Positions 53,244 through 64,000 of a DNA stretch of 64,000 bases are shown one piece after another. The stretch is from contig CM066039.1 in assembly GCA_033557465.1 (NCBI GenBank), positions 46,219,788-46,283,787 of the forward strand, given 5' to 3'. A program made the position numbers and the translations under genes. The notes under the pieces are model-generated. The model saw only the letters and a program-made list of their open reading frames with translations, had not been told where the DNA came from and did no database searches. Position 1 is the stretch's first letter. Every line of letters starts with the position of its first letter. Source of the DNA: Ichthyophis bannanicus. Taxonomy: Eukaryota > Chordata > Amphibia > Gymnophiona > Ichthyophiidae.

Positions 53244-54525
53244 ATGAGCCATAGAGCCCATGCCCTCAGAAGACATCAACCAGGGCTTTTACTCCAGGTA
53301 CTTGATAATCCCCAAGAAATCTTGGGCGTCCACCCTATCTTGGACCAGCACCACCTCAGCAATCACATTCAAAGGGAGACGTTCCAAATGTACTCCCTGG
53401 GCTCTATCTTTCCTCTACTACAGACAAGTGACTGGCTGGCATCCCTGGATCTGCAGGATGCCTATACACACATTCCCATCCATCAGGCCCATAGGTGGTT
53501 CCTCCGCTTCTGCCTCCTGGGGAGCCACCACCAGTACAGGGTGCTCCCCTTCTGCCTGTCCCCTGCACCAAGGGCTTTCACCAAAAGCATGGTGATGGCC
53601 TCACACACCTTCGCAAACTCGGGGTGTGTATCTTCCCATACTTGGATGACTGGCTCTTGGCAGCATCCTTGCAGCAGGAGGTTGAGGCTGTTGTACAGAG
53701 GACTGTTATGCTGCTATCCTTGCTGGACTTCCTCGTCCAATTATGAAAAGTCACATCTATGCCCCACACAATTCCTGGGGTGGACATCCAAACAGCCCTG
53801 TCAAAGGCATTCCTGCTGGTGCAGCAAGTGAAAACCATCACCGCTCTAGACAAGAGGGAATCAGCTTCCAACTGCATTCTTGACCAGAATGATGCTATGC
53901 CTCTTGGATCACATGGCAGCTACAATGCATGTGCTTCCCCACACCAAGCTATACATGCGGCACCTTCAGTGGTTCATGCAGAGTCACTGGAACCAGTACT
54001 CACAGCCATTCTCAAATTGGATCCCTATTATCCCTGCAATGTGTGAGGCGCTCACTTGGTGGACAAAGCGGGCGAACATTTCCCAGGACAGGCATCTTCA
54101 GCAGCCTCACCATCATCTAACCATCACAATGGATGCCTCCAAGGTAAGCTGCCCACCTACTCCACCTCCACACTCAATGTTTCTGGACGCAGGAGGAACA
54201 CTACCACTACATCAACCTCCTGGAGTTCCATGTGATTAGATACTCTCAAGACATTCGAACAATGGATAACCCACAAGTCCATCCAGATCCAGACAGACAA
54301 TCAAGTAGCCATGTTCTACATCAACAAGAAAGGAGGAATGGGCTCCCTTGTGCTCTGCAGAGAGGCACAGAGAATCTGTAATTTCGCCCTGTCCAGGGAG
54401 TGCCTCTTACAGGCCTTCTATCTTCCAGGAGTGCAAAACCAGCTTGCAGACAGCCTCAGCCATCAACTAGACCCACACGAATGGTCTCTCAACCCCGGCA
54501 TCACGGTTTCTCTTTTCAAATGATG
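53244..54525 (+). pseudogene. DIRS reverse transcriptase and RNase H, decayed
   Basis: RT pieces lie in different frames: NQGFYSRYLIIPKK at 53278, then DWLASLDLQDAYTHIPIH at about 53433 and RVLPFCLSPAPRAFTK at 53538, then the catalytic IFPYLDDWLLAAS at about 53631, which is in another frame from LDLQDAY. RNase H remnants are ITMDASK at 54123 and TDNQVAMFYINKKGGMGSLV at 54294, ending QNQLADSLSHQL. At least two frameshifts and several stops separate the parts, so no active enzyme is possible. Confidence 0.85.
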
Positions 54526-54899
54526 AGGGCACCTGCACCTGTACGTCTTTGTCAGCAACTCCAACACGAAGTGCAGCCACTTCTTTTCCAAGTGCCCATC
54601 CACCCGCAGCTTTGCCTTGGATGCATTTGACATTCATTGGGGGGACCAACCACTCTTCTATATGTGCTTCCCAATCCCACTGATCTCCAAGACCAGATGG
54701 AAAATAATTCATGACTGGGTGACTGTTATCCTCATCGCCCCCCACTGGCCCAGAGAAGTGTAGTTCCTGTATTGACATCACCTAACCAAGGGCTTACCTG
54801 TCTGGCTACCTCTAGTACCAGACCTCATCATTCAAGATGAAGGCTGAACCCTGCACCCCAACCTGACAATGCTTGCCAACATGGCCTGGAAGTTGAGAG

Positions 54900-55915
54900 G
54901 CTGACCCTCTTCTCCCTACACCTCACCACTGAAGTGCAACACGTCCTCATGGTTATTAGGCAGCAGTCCACGAGGAAGTCTTGTGGCCTCAAGTGGAAGC
55001 ACTTCAACGCCTGCTGCATCTTGACGAGACTGGTTCCCTTCTTCTGGCGCATCCCACATGTCCTCCAGTACCTTACCACTCTTGTTGATGCGGGTCTCAG
55101 GACGATGTCTGTCCATGTTCACCTGTCTGCTATTGTGGCCTACCATGACCACCATGGCAATGCTTCCAACTCTGAGCATCCACTTGCCTCCCACTTCATG
55201 AAGAGCCTCGCCAATCTGATGCCCCCTTCCCGGCAACCTGTTCACTCTGGGACCTCAACGTTGTAGTGCAATAACTCATGCAGGCCCCTTTTGAGCCTGT
55301 GATCTCTGCTCTGCTGAAATATGCCACCTGGATGACCCTCTTCCTCATTGCTATCACTATGGCCAGATGCATCAGTGAGCTGCAGGCACTGGTCACCTAT
55401 CCCCATACACTCAACTCTACCAAGACTGCACTAACCTCAGGACACACCCCAAGTTTGTCCCGAAGGTGGCTGTGGCAAACCACTTGAACTAGACCATTGA
55501 ACTGCCCACCTTCTACCCTGAGCCTCACTTCTCCCTTGAAGAGCAGCACCTCCACACCCTGGACTGTGTGCATGCACACCTACCTCCTGAGAACAGAGCA
55601 ACTGTGACAAGGGGCTCAGCTCTTTGTATCCTTCAACCCCCAACAGACTGGGACAGCCGGTCACTAAGAAGACCTTATTACAGTGGATATCTGCCTGCAT
55701 AGCGTTCTGCTAAGCCCAGGCCACCGCACAGCCCAAGAGCAACGTCCAGGCCCACCATCTATGAGCCATGGCCACCACTCTCATGAACCTCAACTCGATA
55801 CCAGCAAGAGCCATCTGCAAGGCTGAGATCTGGTCCTCCATACACACGTTCCAGTGACACTACTGCCTGGACCAGTCTGCGCTTGCAGATAGCTTCTTAG
55901 CTGATTCATTCTGAC
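54900..55915 (+). pseudogene. DIRS tyrosine recombinase, decayed
   Basis: The N-terminal half is open (54934-55266: STRKSCGLKWKHFNACC). The catalytic half follows in shifted frames: MARCISELQALV near 55358, where element A has SARRVSELQAL, so the catalytic Arg is Cys here. The HxxR box (about 55750-55761) reads H-H-L-stop, with TGA in place of an Arg codon. The Tyr region HYCLDQ at 55859 is kept. Both losses fit C-to-T changes at CpG. Confidence 0.85.
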
Positions 55916-56425
55916 TACAGTTGCTCCACCCTAAGGGACACTGCCATACCTCAGACTGGACTTTAGCCCCACTGTAGGCATTACTGTGGGGTGGGGCTGC
56001 ATCCTTGTTGACAGGGCCACTACAGTACCCTCACATCCTGTAACAATGTGTCTGATCCTTACGCTCTAACCTGTTGTGGATGTTCTAACCTGTTATTAAC
56101 TTCCTGGACCTGTAATACTCATTCCACTGTTGTTTTGCATTGTTGCATTCATGGCATTGTTGTATAGTTGTTGCCTTGTTTCATTCATGCTATTGTGGTT
56201 GTAGTGTTGCCTTCATCCGTTTGTTGCATAGTGGTTGTAATGTTGCCTTCATGCTATTGTGGCATTGTTGCAGTTTCAATTCTGATGTCTCGCCAGTTCC
56301 TGGCAACCTGCTTTTTTGATGATTGGATTCAGATGTTAATAAATACCATTTTTGTACCTTTCCTTGGCTGGTGGTCCCCTTTTTCTACCATAGTAAACAC
56401 ACAGCCCTCAGCCACAGTTACAGAG

Positions 56426-56815
56426 TCACCTGTTGTGACTGACGTATCCTGCTTGTCCATGGAGAAAGCAGGGTTACCTACCTGTAACGGAGGTTCTCCA
56501 TGGACAGCAGGATAAGTCAGTCACACATTCTCACCCTCCTCCGCTTGGATGAAGGTGACATGTATCCTCGGTAGCCTTTGGTCCATTGTCAAGCTCCATC
56601 ACCTCACCTCGGCCACTGCTAGGAACAGACTGAGGTGGGTAGGGGTGGGCTGTGAGGAGGGGCATCTTGGAACATGCTCAGAAAAGCTTGCCTTTCTGAG
56701 CTTTAAGAGAGCACTTCTGTCTGTGGCACCATCGGAAGGACGTCACCTGGTGTGGCTGACTTCTGCTGTCCACGGAGAACCCCCATTACAGGTAAGTAAC
56801 CCCACTTTTCTCTTC
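56426..56815. repeat. DIRS B palindrome and right terminal repeat
   Basis: TGTGACTGACGTATCCTGCT and GTCCATGGAGAA pair with TTCTCCATGGAC and AGCAGGATAAGTCAGTCACA to form a palindrome at about 56435-56524. The separated right end (56753-56815) repeats the theme with GGTGTGGCTGAC and CATTACAGGTAAGTAACCCC. This mirrors 2436-2809. Confidence 0.85.
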
Positions 56816-58975
56816 CACCACTAGTGACTTACTGGATGTAGTCCTCCCTACTCTGCCAGAATTGAGAGTCCTCATGAAATTTAACTTTTTCATTGGCTAG
56901 AAGCCTCCTCTTCTCCTAGCAGGTCTGTCAGCTGGGGTAAGGGCCTTTTTTAGGTATGGTGGACAATAAAAAACAAAGGGATAGGGTTTTTTGTAAAAGG
57001 CTTTGGATGTTCTAATTAAATTTCATTTTTGAATGGTGGTTGTAGAAAATCAGGTGAGAGATCGTGGTTTGTGGAGCTGGGCTATGGATGATGGTGCAGC
57101 GTCTCGGTTCACACTGGGGTTCACCATGGGCTCTGCATGTGCGTGGGGCTGGCAGCAACACTGTTGGCATGTCTGAACTGCACAATCTCATCTTTGAACT
57201 TGCTTGTTGGGTGGGGGCAGTTGCTTGAAGCTTTCTCTCACCCTCGGCGTTCACAATGCTGAGGGGCTGTGCAGCCTGGGCTGAATGGCGGGCATCTAGT
57301 CTGCTGCCTGCCCACACTGCTGGTGTTGCGTTGCTAGGAGCAGCTGGTTAGCAGGCATGGACCAGTTAATTAAAACAATAAAGGCAGAACTCTGCAGGGA
57401 GTGAGAGCAAATGAGGGCGCGGGGAGCAGCCTGGAGCGCTTGCAGTCCCAGCTGAGGACCCGGCCCTCAGGGGACCCACTTACAGCATCTCCCTGCTGCT
57501 TAACTCTGGCCTGAAGAGCTGGAATGTGCTGCTGTAATGTTACATCAGGGGGAGGCATGGGGCTGAGACATGTCTCAACTGGATGTATTTTGGCTGTAGG
57601 GCAGAATGGGCCCCTCTCTCACGGTCCCTCTGCTGTTTGCCTGGCTCCTCTCTCACCTGAATGACTCATCTCTGCACACAGCCCCTCTCTGACCCGCACG
57701 GCTCCCTTCTCGCTTGTACACTTGGGTTCAAATTCAAGAAACCAGTCCGTCTTATACTTCTGAATTTATACATAAGTTGCCATTTCAGTACATAAGGAGG
57801 GATATTTTCAACGGTCTAGGAGCCATGTGGGTAAGATTGGGGGGAGGGGGTTATGCAAATAGAACGGATGAATCTGCCTACGTCTACATGCCCTCTCTCA
57901 CAATGCGGGTGCTTTTAACCAAAGTAAAAAGAGGTGTTCTGGGAGGAAGGGGTGTGGCAGGTCTTAATTTAGTCAAAGAGAAACACTACATGCATGGATT
58001 TAATTTTAAAAATATATGTTATGCTCCCACTGGAGATGACTAAAAATATGTGCATGATTTTATCCTCATAACCATCCAGTCTTCAGACCCAAATTACATG
58101 AAGAAATTGTGTTTGGAAAAGTGAGGTTGCTTTATGAAAAGTCCACCAGCTTCTTGAAAACTCACCCCAGAGATCTAAAAAGTAAGAATTGGAAAGCACA
58201 AAAGAGACGGGCAAAGAAAATTCCTGTACCCTGTTGACTGTCTCTGAATTGGGGCCAATTTCCTAAGTACATGGATCCTTTTGTATCTGTGTACCATTAA
58301 CAAATTCTCAGAAAACGACCTAGGCCATTTCTCTTTTGGAAATTTGCTATAGGTATTTTGCTGCAGAAGGATCTGGGCCTTTTGCTCCTAATATTTCTGT
58401 AGAAAGGGTCAGGTGGGGGAACTCCTCATAGACTGTATTGGAATATTCAGTATTTGGGTGGAGTTTTCTCTCCTGACTATTACACCCTCGGGAATATCTA
58501 CATTTTGTTTCATAAGGCTGTAATATTTAATCACTCTGCATGGGGAAGTTTTCTTGTTTTTTAAATTTTATCTTTATTATCAATTTTAAATTTACAAGAA
58601 TGTGATACAAAATCTTTGTACAAAAGTAGGGCTGAACCAGGGAAAACCCAGTCTCATAAAATATCAACGATAAAGAAAATATCGCCACCCCTTTGCAAGC
58701 TCACATATCGAAAGGGAGGTTGTAAAGAAGTGAAATGCAAGGGGAAGATTATTAAAAGAAATAATGGATAATTTAAGCCAGGCATTAATACCACCAGAGA
58801 AGTAAACAAAGGACAGATAGAAAGAACATCTTACTTGACAACGATTTTTCAAAGGAAAATCTCTCAGCTGGTCTGGCTCATAAAGCAGATATCTAACGTT
58901 AGCCGTTTTAATCAAACATTTTGCAGGAAATAAATAAAAAAGACTCCTCCTTTTTGAAGCACCTCCTGTCAGGGA
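56816..58975. other. Unassigned sequence, no gene seen
   Basis: No coding motif is present. 58555-58960, with TTTATCTTTATTATCAATTT at its left edge, could be the inverted 3' end of an L1-type LINE, but this is weak. Confidence 0.4.
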
Positions 58976-59334
58976 CAATGTTCCTTCTAATTTTCTGTAG
59001 GCTGTGTGCGCATAAAATATCAGCTGTGCAACTTTTGAAGGAAGGTTAAATTTTTGTGCGCCACATAACGACACTCGGAGTTATATACTTTAAAATTTGA
59101 CTAGACGTCAGAATACAGTATGTACAGCACATTGATTTTAATCAAATTAAATGAAAATAGATGAGTACTAAATGAATTGGAACATTTCTAGTAATTACAA
59201 TCACAACTTTTAAATTTTAAGACGTCTGTGTTGTTTTCTATTAGAATCAGAACCGTAATTTTTGTGCGCTCTTATAAAGTATGTGCGCTCGCTCGGCGAG
59301 GTGTGTGCACGCGTACAGCTTAGAGGGAACAGTG
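58976..59334. mobile_element. hAT-like non-autonomous element, 359 bp
   Basis: The flanks GTCAGGGA (58968-58975) and GTCAGAGA (59335-59342) match at 7 of 8. The ends are CAATGTTCCTTCTAA and the inverse CACTGTTCCCTCTAAGCTG. TTTTTGTGCGC and related words face each other on both sides. There is no open frame of interest. Confidence 0.85.
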
Positions 59335-59398
59335 GTCAGAGATGAAGAAAAAAATAGACTTACTCTGCTTTTTTTGGTATAGGTCAGGAAAACGCCAA

Positions 59399-59720
59399 GG
59401 GGTATGTTTACTAAACCGCGCACACGTGCGCAGCGCACAAGAGCGGACGCTAATGATGCACTTAAGTGCTCTTAAGCGCCGTGCATGCGTGCGTGTCACA
59501 TTAACGGGCCGGTGCACGTGTGCGGGGCGCTGATGTGCGATAGAGGCGGGGAAACGCTTACGGAGGGCGGAGGAAGGCTCCCGAGGGGCGGGGGGACGGG
59601 GTCAATGGGTGGAGAGTGGGAGGGGAGAGGCTCCCCGCACAGGAGCGGGGCTGAATTTCGGCAAAAAAATACCGCGAGTGAAACCCTCGCGTTAGAGCCG
59701 ATTTAAAGGGAAGAGAAACC
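59399..59720. mobile_element. Left end related to the 12088-15431 element
   Basis: GGGGTATGTTTACTAA is identical to the ends of the 3.34-kb element, followed by a GC-rich sub-terminal region with GCGCACACGTGCG and TTAACGGGCC words. A possible matching right end, TTTTAGTAAACATGCCTC, is at 63450-63467, but no target duplication supports pairing them. Confidence 0.5.
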
Positions 59721-59759
59721 ATTTCCGTCAGCAATGTACAGCAAAACCGGGGAAACCTG

Positions 59760-60080
59760 CAAAACGTGAGCAGTGTGATACATGTGCACAGAACAAAATA
59801 GCAAATATAAAGTGAAAATGACCACAGAAAATTCCAAATAAATTATAATCCAGCTGGGCAACAGTGATATTAATGGGCAACCAGAAAAAACACTCCCAGG
59901 AAAGCTCCAAAAAAAAGAAATGATTTTTGGAAGGGTCTACGCTCCATAGACTCGTTCAAAAATCACAGCATTTTAATGGAGCTTTCCTGGGAGTGTTTTT
60001 CATGTTGCCCATTGATATCACTGTTGCCCAGCTTGGTTTTGTTTTTAACCCCTCTTTTGGAGGTCATTTTTGAGGTTTAA
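59760..60080. mobile_element. Foldback element of unknown family
   Basis: CCAGCTGGGCAACAGTGATA, TTAATGGGCAAC and ACACTCCCAGGAAAGCTCCA at 59850-59912 are inverted at 59973-60035 (TGGAGCTTTCCTGGGAGTGT, GTTGCCCATTGATATCACTG, TTGCCCAGCTTGG). The arms are over 60 bp with a loop of about 60 bp. The outer limits are uncertain. Confidence 0.75.
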
Positions 60081-60152
60081 TTGCACCCCTGTCCCCATAC
60101 AAGGTAAACGAGCCCACAGTAAAATTGTGCAGAGCAGGGTGTCTGACTCATG

Positions 60153-60440
60153 CGGCCAGGTTTCCTATCTCCAGAGACTGCACTTTCTCTGTGGCCACAG
60201 TGTGGTGCAGCGGACACAGCCAGTGCCTGTAGGACCAGAGGGTCACAGGTTGAAACCCCAGCTGGGGCTCCTGCCAACCCAGTCCCCATAGTTTTACCCA
60301 CCACCAAACAGTGATAGTACAGACACCCCTGTATGGCAGAGAACATAAGCATGGTTCCAACACCTGTATTTTACCCTACACCGCACACAAACCATAACAA
60401 TGGCCATTACCGACAGCCGAGTCCCCCAAATTCAGTCCTG
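60153..60440 (+). mobile_element. tRNA-like SINE copy 1 of a direct pair
   Basis: GTGTGGTGCAGCGGACACAG (A-box-like) and GGTCACAGGTTGAAACCCC (B-box-like) form a tRNA-like head; the rest includes CCAACCCAGTCCCCATAG and TTCAGTCCTGGAGTG. It is homologous along its length to 60600-60905. Confidence 0.6.
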
Positions 60441-60599
60441 GAGTGCCACAACTCAATCAGGTCATATTTTTTTTCCAGATAGGGACATGTCTGCATGTTG
60501 GCGGACGGGTACAGGTGGTGGAGGGGGCAGTGGCTGCAAACCATAGCAGACAGTGGCCTAGGCCTGTGCAGGCTGGCATCATCCACCGTAACAGACAGG

Positions 60600-60905
60600 C
60601 TCTGTCGGATGTACAGTCATGGACTCCCCAGGGAACACAGCATATCTGTGGCAACATGGTGGTGCAGTGCACACAGACAGCTTGTGCAGGAACAGAAGGT
60701 CACAGGTTCAAAGCCCAGCTGGTGCTACTGCCAATCCAGTCCACATATTTTTCCTACAACTAAACCGTGATAGTAAGGAGAAACCTTTATTGCTGAGAAC
60801 ATACGCATGGTTCACACGCCTATATTTTACCACACCAAACACAGACACCATAAACAGCCGCATTACCCAGAGCAGAGTCTCCCAAATGCAGTCCTGGAGG
60901 GCCCC
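60600..60905 (+). mobile_element. tRNA-like SINE copy 2 of a direct pair
   Basis: ATGGTGGTGCAGTGCACACA and GGTCACAGGTTCAAAGCCC form the head, followed by CCAATCCAGTCCACATAT and CAGTCCTGGAGGGC in the same order and spacing as in copy 1. The homology extends beyond a normal short SINE head, so it may be a segmental duplication. Confidence 0.6.
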
Positions 60906-62699
60906 ACACCATTCAGGATCCATGCTGCCTCTGCTAAAGATGCATGTGCTGCATATCTATGCACCACCCCCATGGTATGCTGATGTAGCTCATGCATATT
61001 TCTGAGGGACAGCATGAAAACCCGAACAGTGGTTGGAACACCAGGACTGGAGTTGGGACACTCTGCCGTAAAGCAGCAGCCAACAGGGCCAGACACCCCC
61101 CCCCCCAGGCCCCATTGGCCAATGCCTCCTAGAGAGGCAGGACATTGGGCCCTGCCTGTATCCCCCAATACTAGCAGTTGCATACCTTAGCACTGCCACC
61201 CTACACCTGTGTATATGGTACACAGCTATCAAACGTTGCCCATGATAACTGGCAGATATCAATTCCTACGTTAAGCACATGTTGCTCATTGATCTCCACC
61301 ATAACAATCATTGTGATGTCTGCGGTGTGCACTGCAGGTCTGGTCTCTGACAGTGTTTACCACCCTGGGGAGTGACCCCCAACAGTAGTGCGTACCATAT
61401 CCATGCCTGTACTGTGCCCAGCACTGGTGTGGTGGGTATAGCTGCTGGACTCCTCTATAGTAGCACAATGCTGGCATAGGTGTGGGGGTGGCTGTCTGCC
61501 TATCCAGTGTGTGGTGGCTGCAAACACCTTCCACAGCCCACACTGCCAGCAATGTTGCCAGTATTGGGCTGCCAATATGCATAATGAGGAGCAAGGTACC
61601 ATGGGTATAGGCCGGACAGGGTGGCCTGGCCAGGGTGCATCTGCACAGGGCATAGGGCACTGACTGGGACATACTAGTGCCCGGCCACCACCTACACAGA
61701 CAGGGTGACCTCAGTATGTCCTGCTGAGAGATCACTCTCACCCTGACTGTGCAGTGACCACAGCATGGCTAGGCACCCCCATAGTGCTATATAGTATTTC
61801 TCTCATGTGATAGATATGGGTTTCCTTTTGGGGCCCAGTCACTGATGTAACTGCTTGCTGTGTATGCTGACATCCTAGTTGTAGGTGCATGCATCTCCAC
61901 TGGGAACATGCACTGTGGACTAACTAGCACACTGTTTGCAGCTGGTATGTGTCTTGACGGAGCAGCTTGTGGGGTGCAGTGGCTGATGACTTGCTGCAGG
62001 AGAATATCAGAAAGTGGTGGGGTGCAGCTCACCATATCCAGGCCTAATGTCTGTCTGCTATTGTGGTATGGATGTGTATAGAGCTGCATTGACTGCCCTG
62101 TGGGGTGTCTGTTCCTCAGCAGGACCCAGGTTGATGGTCCCCTCTACTGCCACCTTTGCAGGGAGGTAGAATGTGGATCTATTGATAGGAGACCCTGTTT
62201 GCCACCCTCAGCCAAGGAGGAGGAGGGGGGGGGGGTGGTGGTAGTGCATGGCCCACCTAGGGGTTCATAGGAGCTACACCTGACTGAGATATCCAAGGTG
62301 TTTGTGCAGAAACTACCTATCTCACACATTAACACTGCTTTGGACCTCTGGCATGGCTTCTTTCAGCCATGGAAGGTGTTGTGGACCTGGTCCTGGGCGC
62401 CTCATTGCACCCTCAGGGTGAGCACAGTACCCGCACAATGTGACGGTGTGTAGCTACTCTGTGCCAGTAAAACACACGGTCAGTACCCCCTACCAGGCCG
62501 AGGTGGTGTGTGGGTGCACATGGTCACTTCCCTCTACCGGGCCGAGGTGCTGTAGGGGTGCATTGCCCATCTTGTGTTAATCTGTGGACAGCTGATTTGC
62601 ATGTGCAGTGCATCATGGGTATGGGTAGGCTAACCCTATCCTGGTGACCACAGCAGGCTGTCTGTGTGGTGACGTGCATGCTCTCTGCAGCCAGCCAGG
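60906..62699. other. Unassigned sequence, no gene seen
   Basis: The texture is CA/TG-rich, like 12088-15431, with a C run near 61099 and a G run near 62227. ACCGGGCCGAGGTG / ACCAGGCCGAGGTG words repeat at 62491 and 62535. There are no coding motifs. Confidence 0.45.
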
Positions 62700-63270
62700 G
62701 GCTTGTTAGCAGCTATTGAGCTGTAGCCCAATGGTTACTGCACTGCCTCTGAAGCCAGCGGTCATGGGTTCAAACCCACAGTGGGGTTATTTGATAGGGT
62801 TGTCCAATGCATTGTCTTTTTTTAATGTACATATTTTGTTGCCAGCAAAAACACCCTCAGCGTACTGTACCCATAAGGTGCCTCTGAGGGTGCTTTATAG
62901 GGCGCCCTATAGGGCACCTTATGGTGCCCGTCCATATTAGGTGCACTATACATTCTCCTGTGACGCAACCTATAGGGTGCCCTATAGGGGACATTTTAGG
63001 GTGCTGTGGCGGACAGTGCAATTTATAATGTGCCCTATGGAGTGCCTTATAGGGTGCCTTATATGGCACCTTCAATTACGGCACGTGAGGCCGTGTTTGC
63101 TGGCAGCAAATAATAACATAAATATAAAGTGCTGCAGGACAAAATATGTTCAATGCAAAGCTGATGCCAAAGCCAGCCTTACGTATTAGGCACCCTGGGG
63201 AGCAAACTCATGACCCCTGTATCAGCAGTCAGTGCCTTAATCATTGTGCTCCACTTCTGCTCCTCCTTGC
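62700..63270. mobile_element. Two-headed tRNA-like foldback unit
   Basis: The plus-strand head at 62716-62790 (GAGCTGTAGCCCAATGG, ATGGGTTCAAACCCAC) faces a minus-strand head at 63180-63255 (AGCACAATGATTAAGGCACT, GGGGTCATGAGTTTGCTCCC on the minus strand). TTGCCAGCAAAAACAC at 62841 is mirrored by GTGTTTGCTGGCAGCAAA at 63094. The centre is a tract of TATAGGGCGCC-type palindromes. Confidence 0.6.
62878..63075. repeat. TATAGGGtGCC palindromic word tract
   Basis: GCCCTATAGGGC-like words and their partial forms (CTTATAGGGTGCC, CCTATAGGGTGCCCTATAGG, CCTTATATGGCACC) occur at least eight times in about 200 bases, on both strands. Confidence 0.7.
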
Positions 63271-63308
63271 CTGTCAGCGCACCTACGTATGCTTTTCATT
63301 CCTTAAAC

Positions 63309-63400
63309 CAGGGGTCTCAAACTCAAATTGCTTTGAGGGCCAAATGAGGACTTGTAAAATAACCCGGGGGCCGCATGAGACATGGGACCTCATTTGCATA
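63309..63400. mobile_element. hAT-like element, left end only
   Basis: CAGGGGTCTCAAACTCAAAT, GAGGGCCAAATGAGG and GGGGGCCGCATGAGAC are typical of a widespread vertebrate hAT MITE end. GGGACCTCATTTGCATAA occurs twice just after it. No right end is found. Confidence 0.55.
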
Positions 63401-64000
63401 AGGGACCTCATTTGCATAAATATTTGCATAATGTTACCATACCCTAACTTTTAGTAAACATGCCTCTTAATGAGTGCATGAATAAAGAAAGACTAAAAGA
63501 TTTCTACATTACTATAATCCAGTGGCAACCGCCAGGCACATTAGGAACTACTACAAACAAACACTGCCCATTTAGAACCCATAGCAAACCCGCCATATCC
63601 TATCAGCACTACCAGGACTCACAAAGCACCATACCCTACCTATCAAAAGGCAACACTGCAAATATTAAATCAATACATTTCAGAGAATAACAATACATGA
63701 CCTACTGGGGACAGAGAACAAGTAGCAATGTCAAATAGGAATTACATAAACAGAATACCTCGGCTCAGTTACACATGCAGAATACACCATCACCAAACAA
63801 GGAATCAAAATTTAGAAACAAGACAATTAAACTGGGACCCCCAAAAGCCAAACTTGGAATGTACAACACTGTAGAAATAAAACTATAAATTAATTTCCTC
63901 TTGTACTAAACAAAGCGCAGACGTTATTGATGCACATTTCCCAGAACTGACATATTCCAGTTAATAAATTCAAAATAAAGATATTTTTCTACCTTTTGTG
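63401..64000. other. Unassigned A-rich sequence, no gene seen
   Basis: The last 550 bases are A-rich on the plus strand with ACAAA and AATTAAA words. No coding motif is present. Confidence 0.45.

Larger units (their letters stand above)
50450..56815 (+). mobile_element. DIRS-type retrotransposon B, nearly full length, decayed
   Basis: The left end starts near 50450 with TTCTCCATGGACAAGCAAGA and ACCAGCCACACC, the inverse of the right end at 56753-56815 (GGTGTGGCTGACTTCTGCTG, GGAGAA). In order it carries a gag-like region, RT, RNase H and tyrosine recombinase, all broken by stops and frameshifts. It is about 6.4 kb including a SINE of about 265 bp. The layout is that of element A, but the sequence belongs to a different lineage. 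Confidence 0.88.

Noticed and set aside
62716..62790. Genuine tRNA gene
   Set aside because: Box-like words are present, but I cannot fold a full cloverleaf and the flanks are repeat-like, so a SINE head fits better.
59399..63467. A second complete 4-kb copy of the GGGGTATGTTTACTAA element
   Set aside because: The proposed right end matches only in part, no target duplication is seen and several other elements lie between.
1..64000. CRISPR arrays, operons, bacterial promoters or terminators
   Set aside because: The sequence is vertebrate nuclear DNA dominated by retrotransposons; the regular repeats are satellites without unique spacers.

Overview
The window looks like intergenic or intronic DNA from a vertebrate nuclear genome, with almost no host coding sequence and many transposable-element copies of different ages. 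The mix is DIRS-type tyrosine-recombinase retrotransposons, CR1-like LINEs, tRNA- and 5S-headed SINEs, and many short hAT-like non-autonomous elements with 8-bp target duplications. This suits an amphibian, and my best guess is a caecilian, but that is an inference from repeat style and not a database match.

Layout. 1-2809: right-hand part of a DIRS element (A) whose tyrosine recombinase is open, with all catalytic residues I can check. 2810-12087: mostly unassigned sequence with simple repeats, a degenerate minisatellite, a LINE fragment, a SINE-like fragment and one weak candidate host exon (5212-5341). 12088-15431: a 3.34-kb element with terminal inverted repeats and no recognisable transposase. 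15721-17896: two hAT-like foldback elements around a degenerate tandem repeat. 19603-26470: a 42-bp-unit satellite of about 144 units with clear higher-order structure and decayed edges. It yields very long open frames in five of six frames and is almost certainly not a gene. 26960-34320: more foldback elements, a chain of six hairpins and SINEs. 35250-47417: a cluster of CR1-like LINE copies, some nested. 48624-48790: a 5S-rRNA-headed SINE. 50450-56815: a nearly full-length but dead DIRS element (B) carrying a SINE insertion. 58976-63470: hAT-like and foldback elements, paired tRNA-like SINE heads and a palindrome-rich tract.

No host gene can be confirmed. The coding sequences are parts of transposable elements: DIRS gag, RT-RNase H and tyrosine recombinase, and LINE reverse transcriptase. 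The most distinctive structures are the alternating A-B-A-B organisation of the 42-bp satellite, the hairpin chain at 31712-32189, two SINEs with different heads but a shared body, and several short elements with clean 8-bp target duplications.
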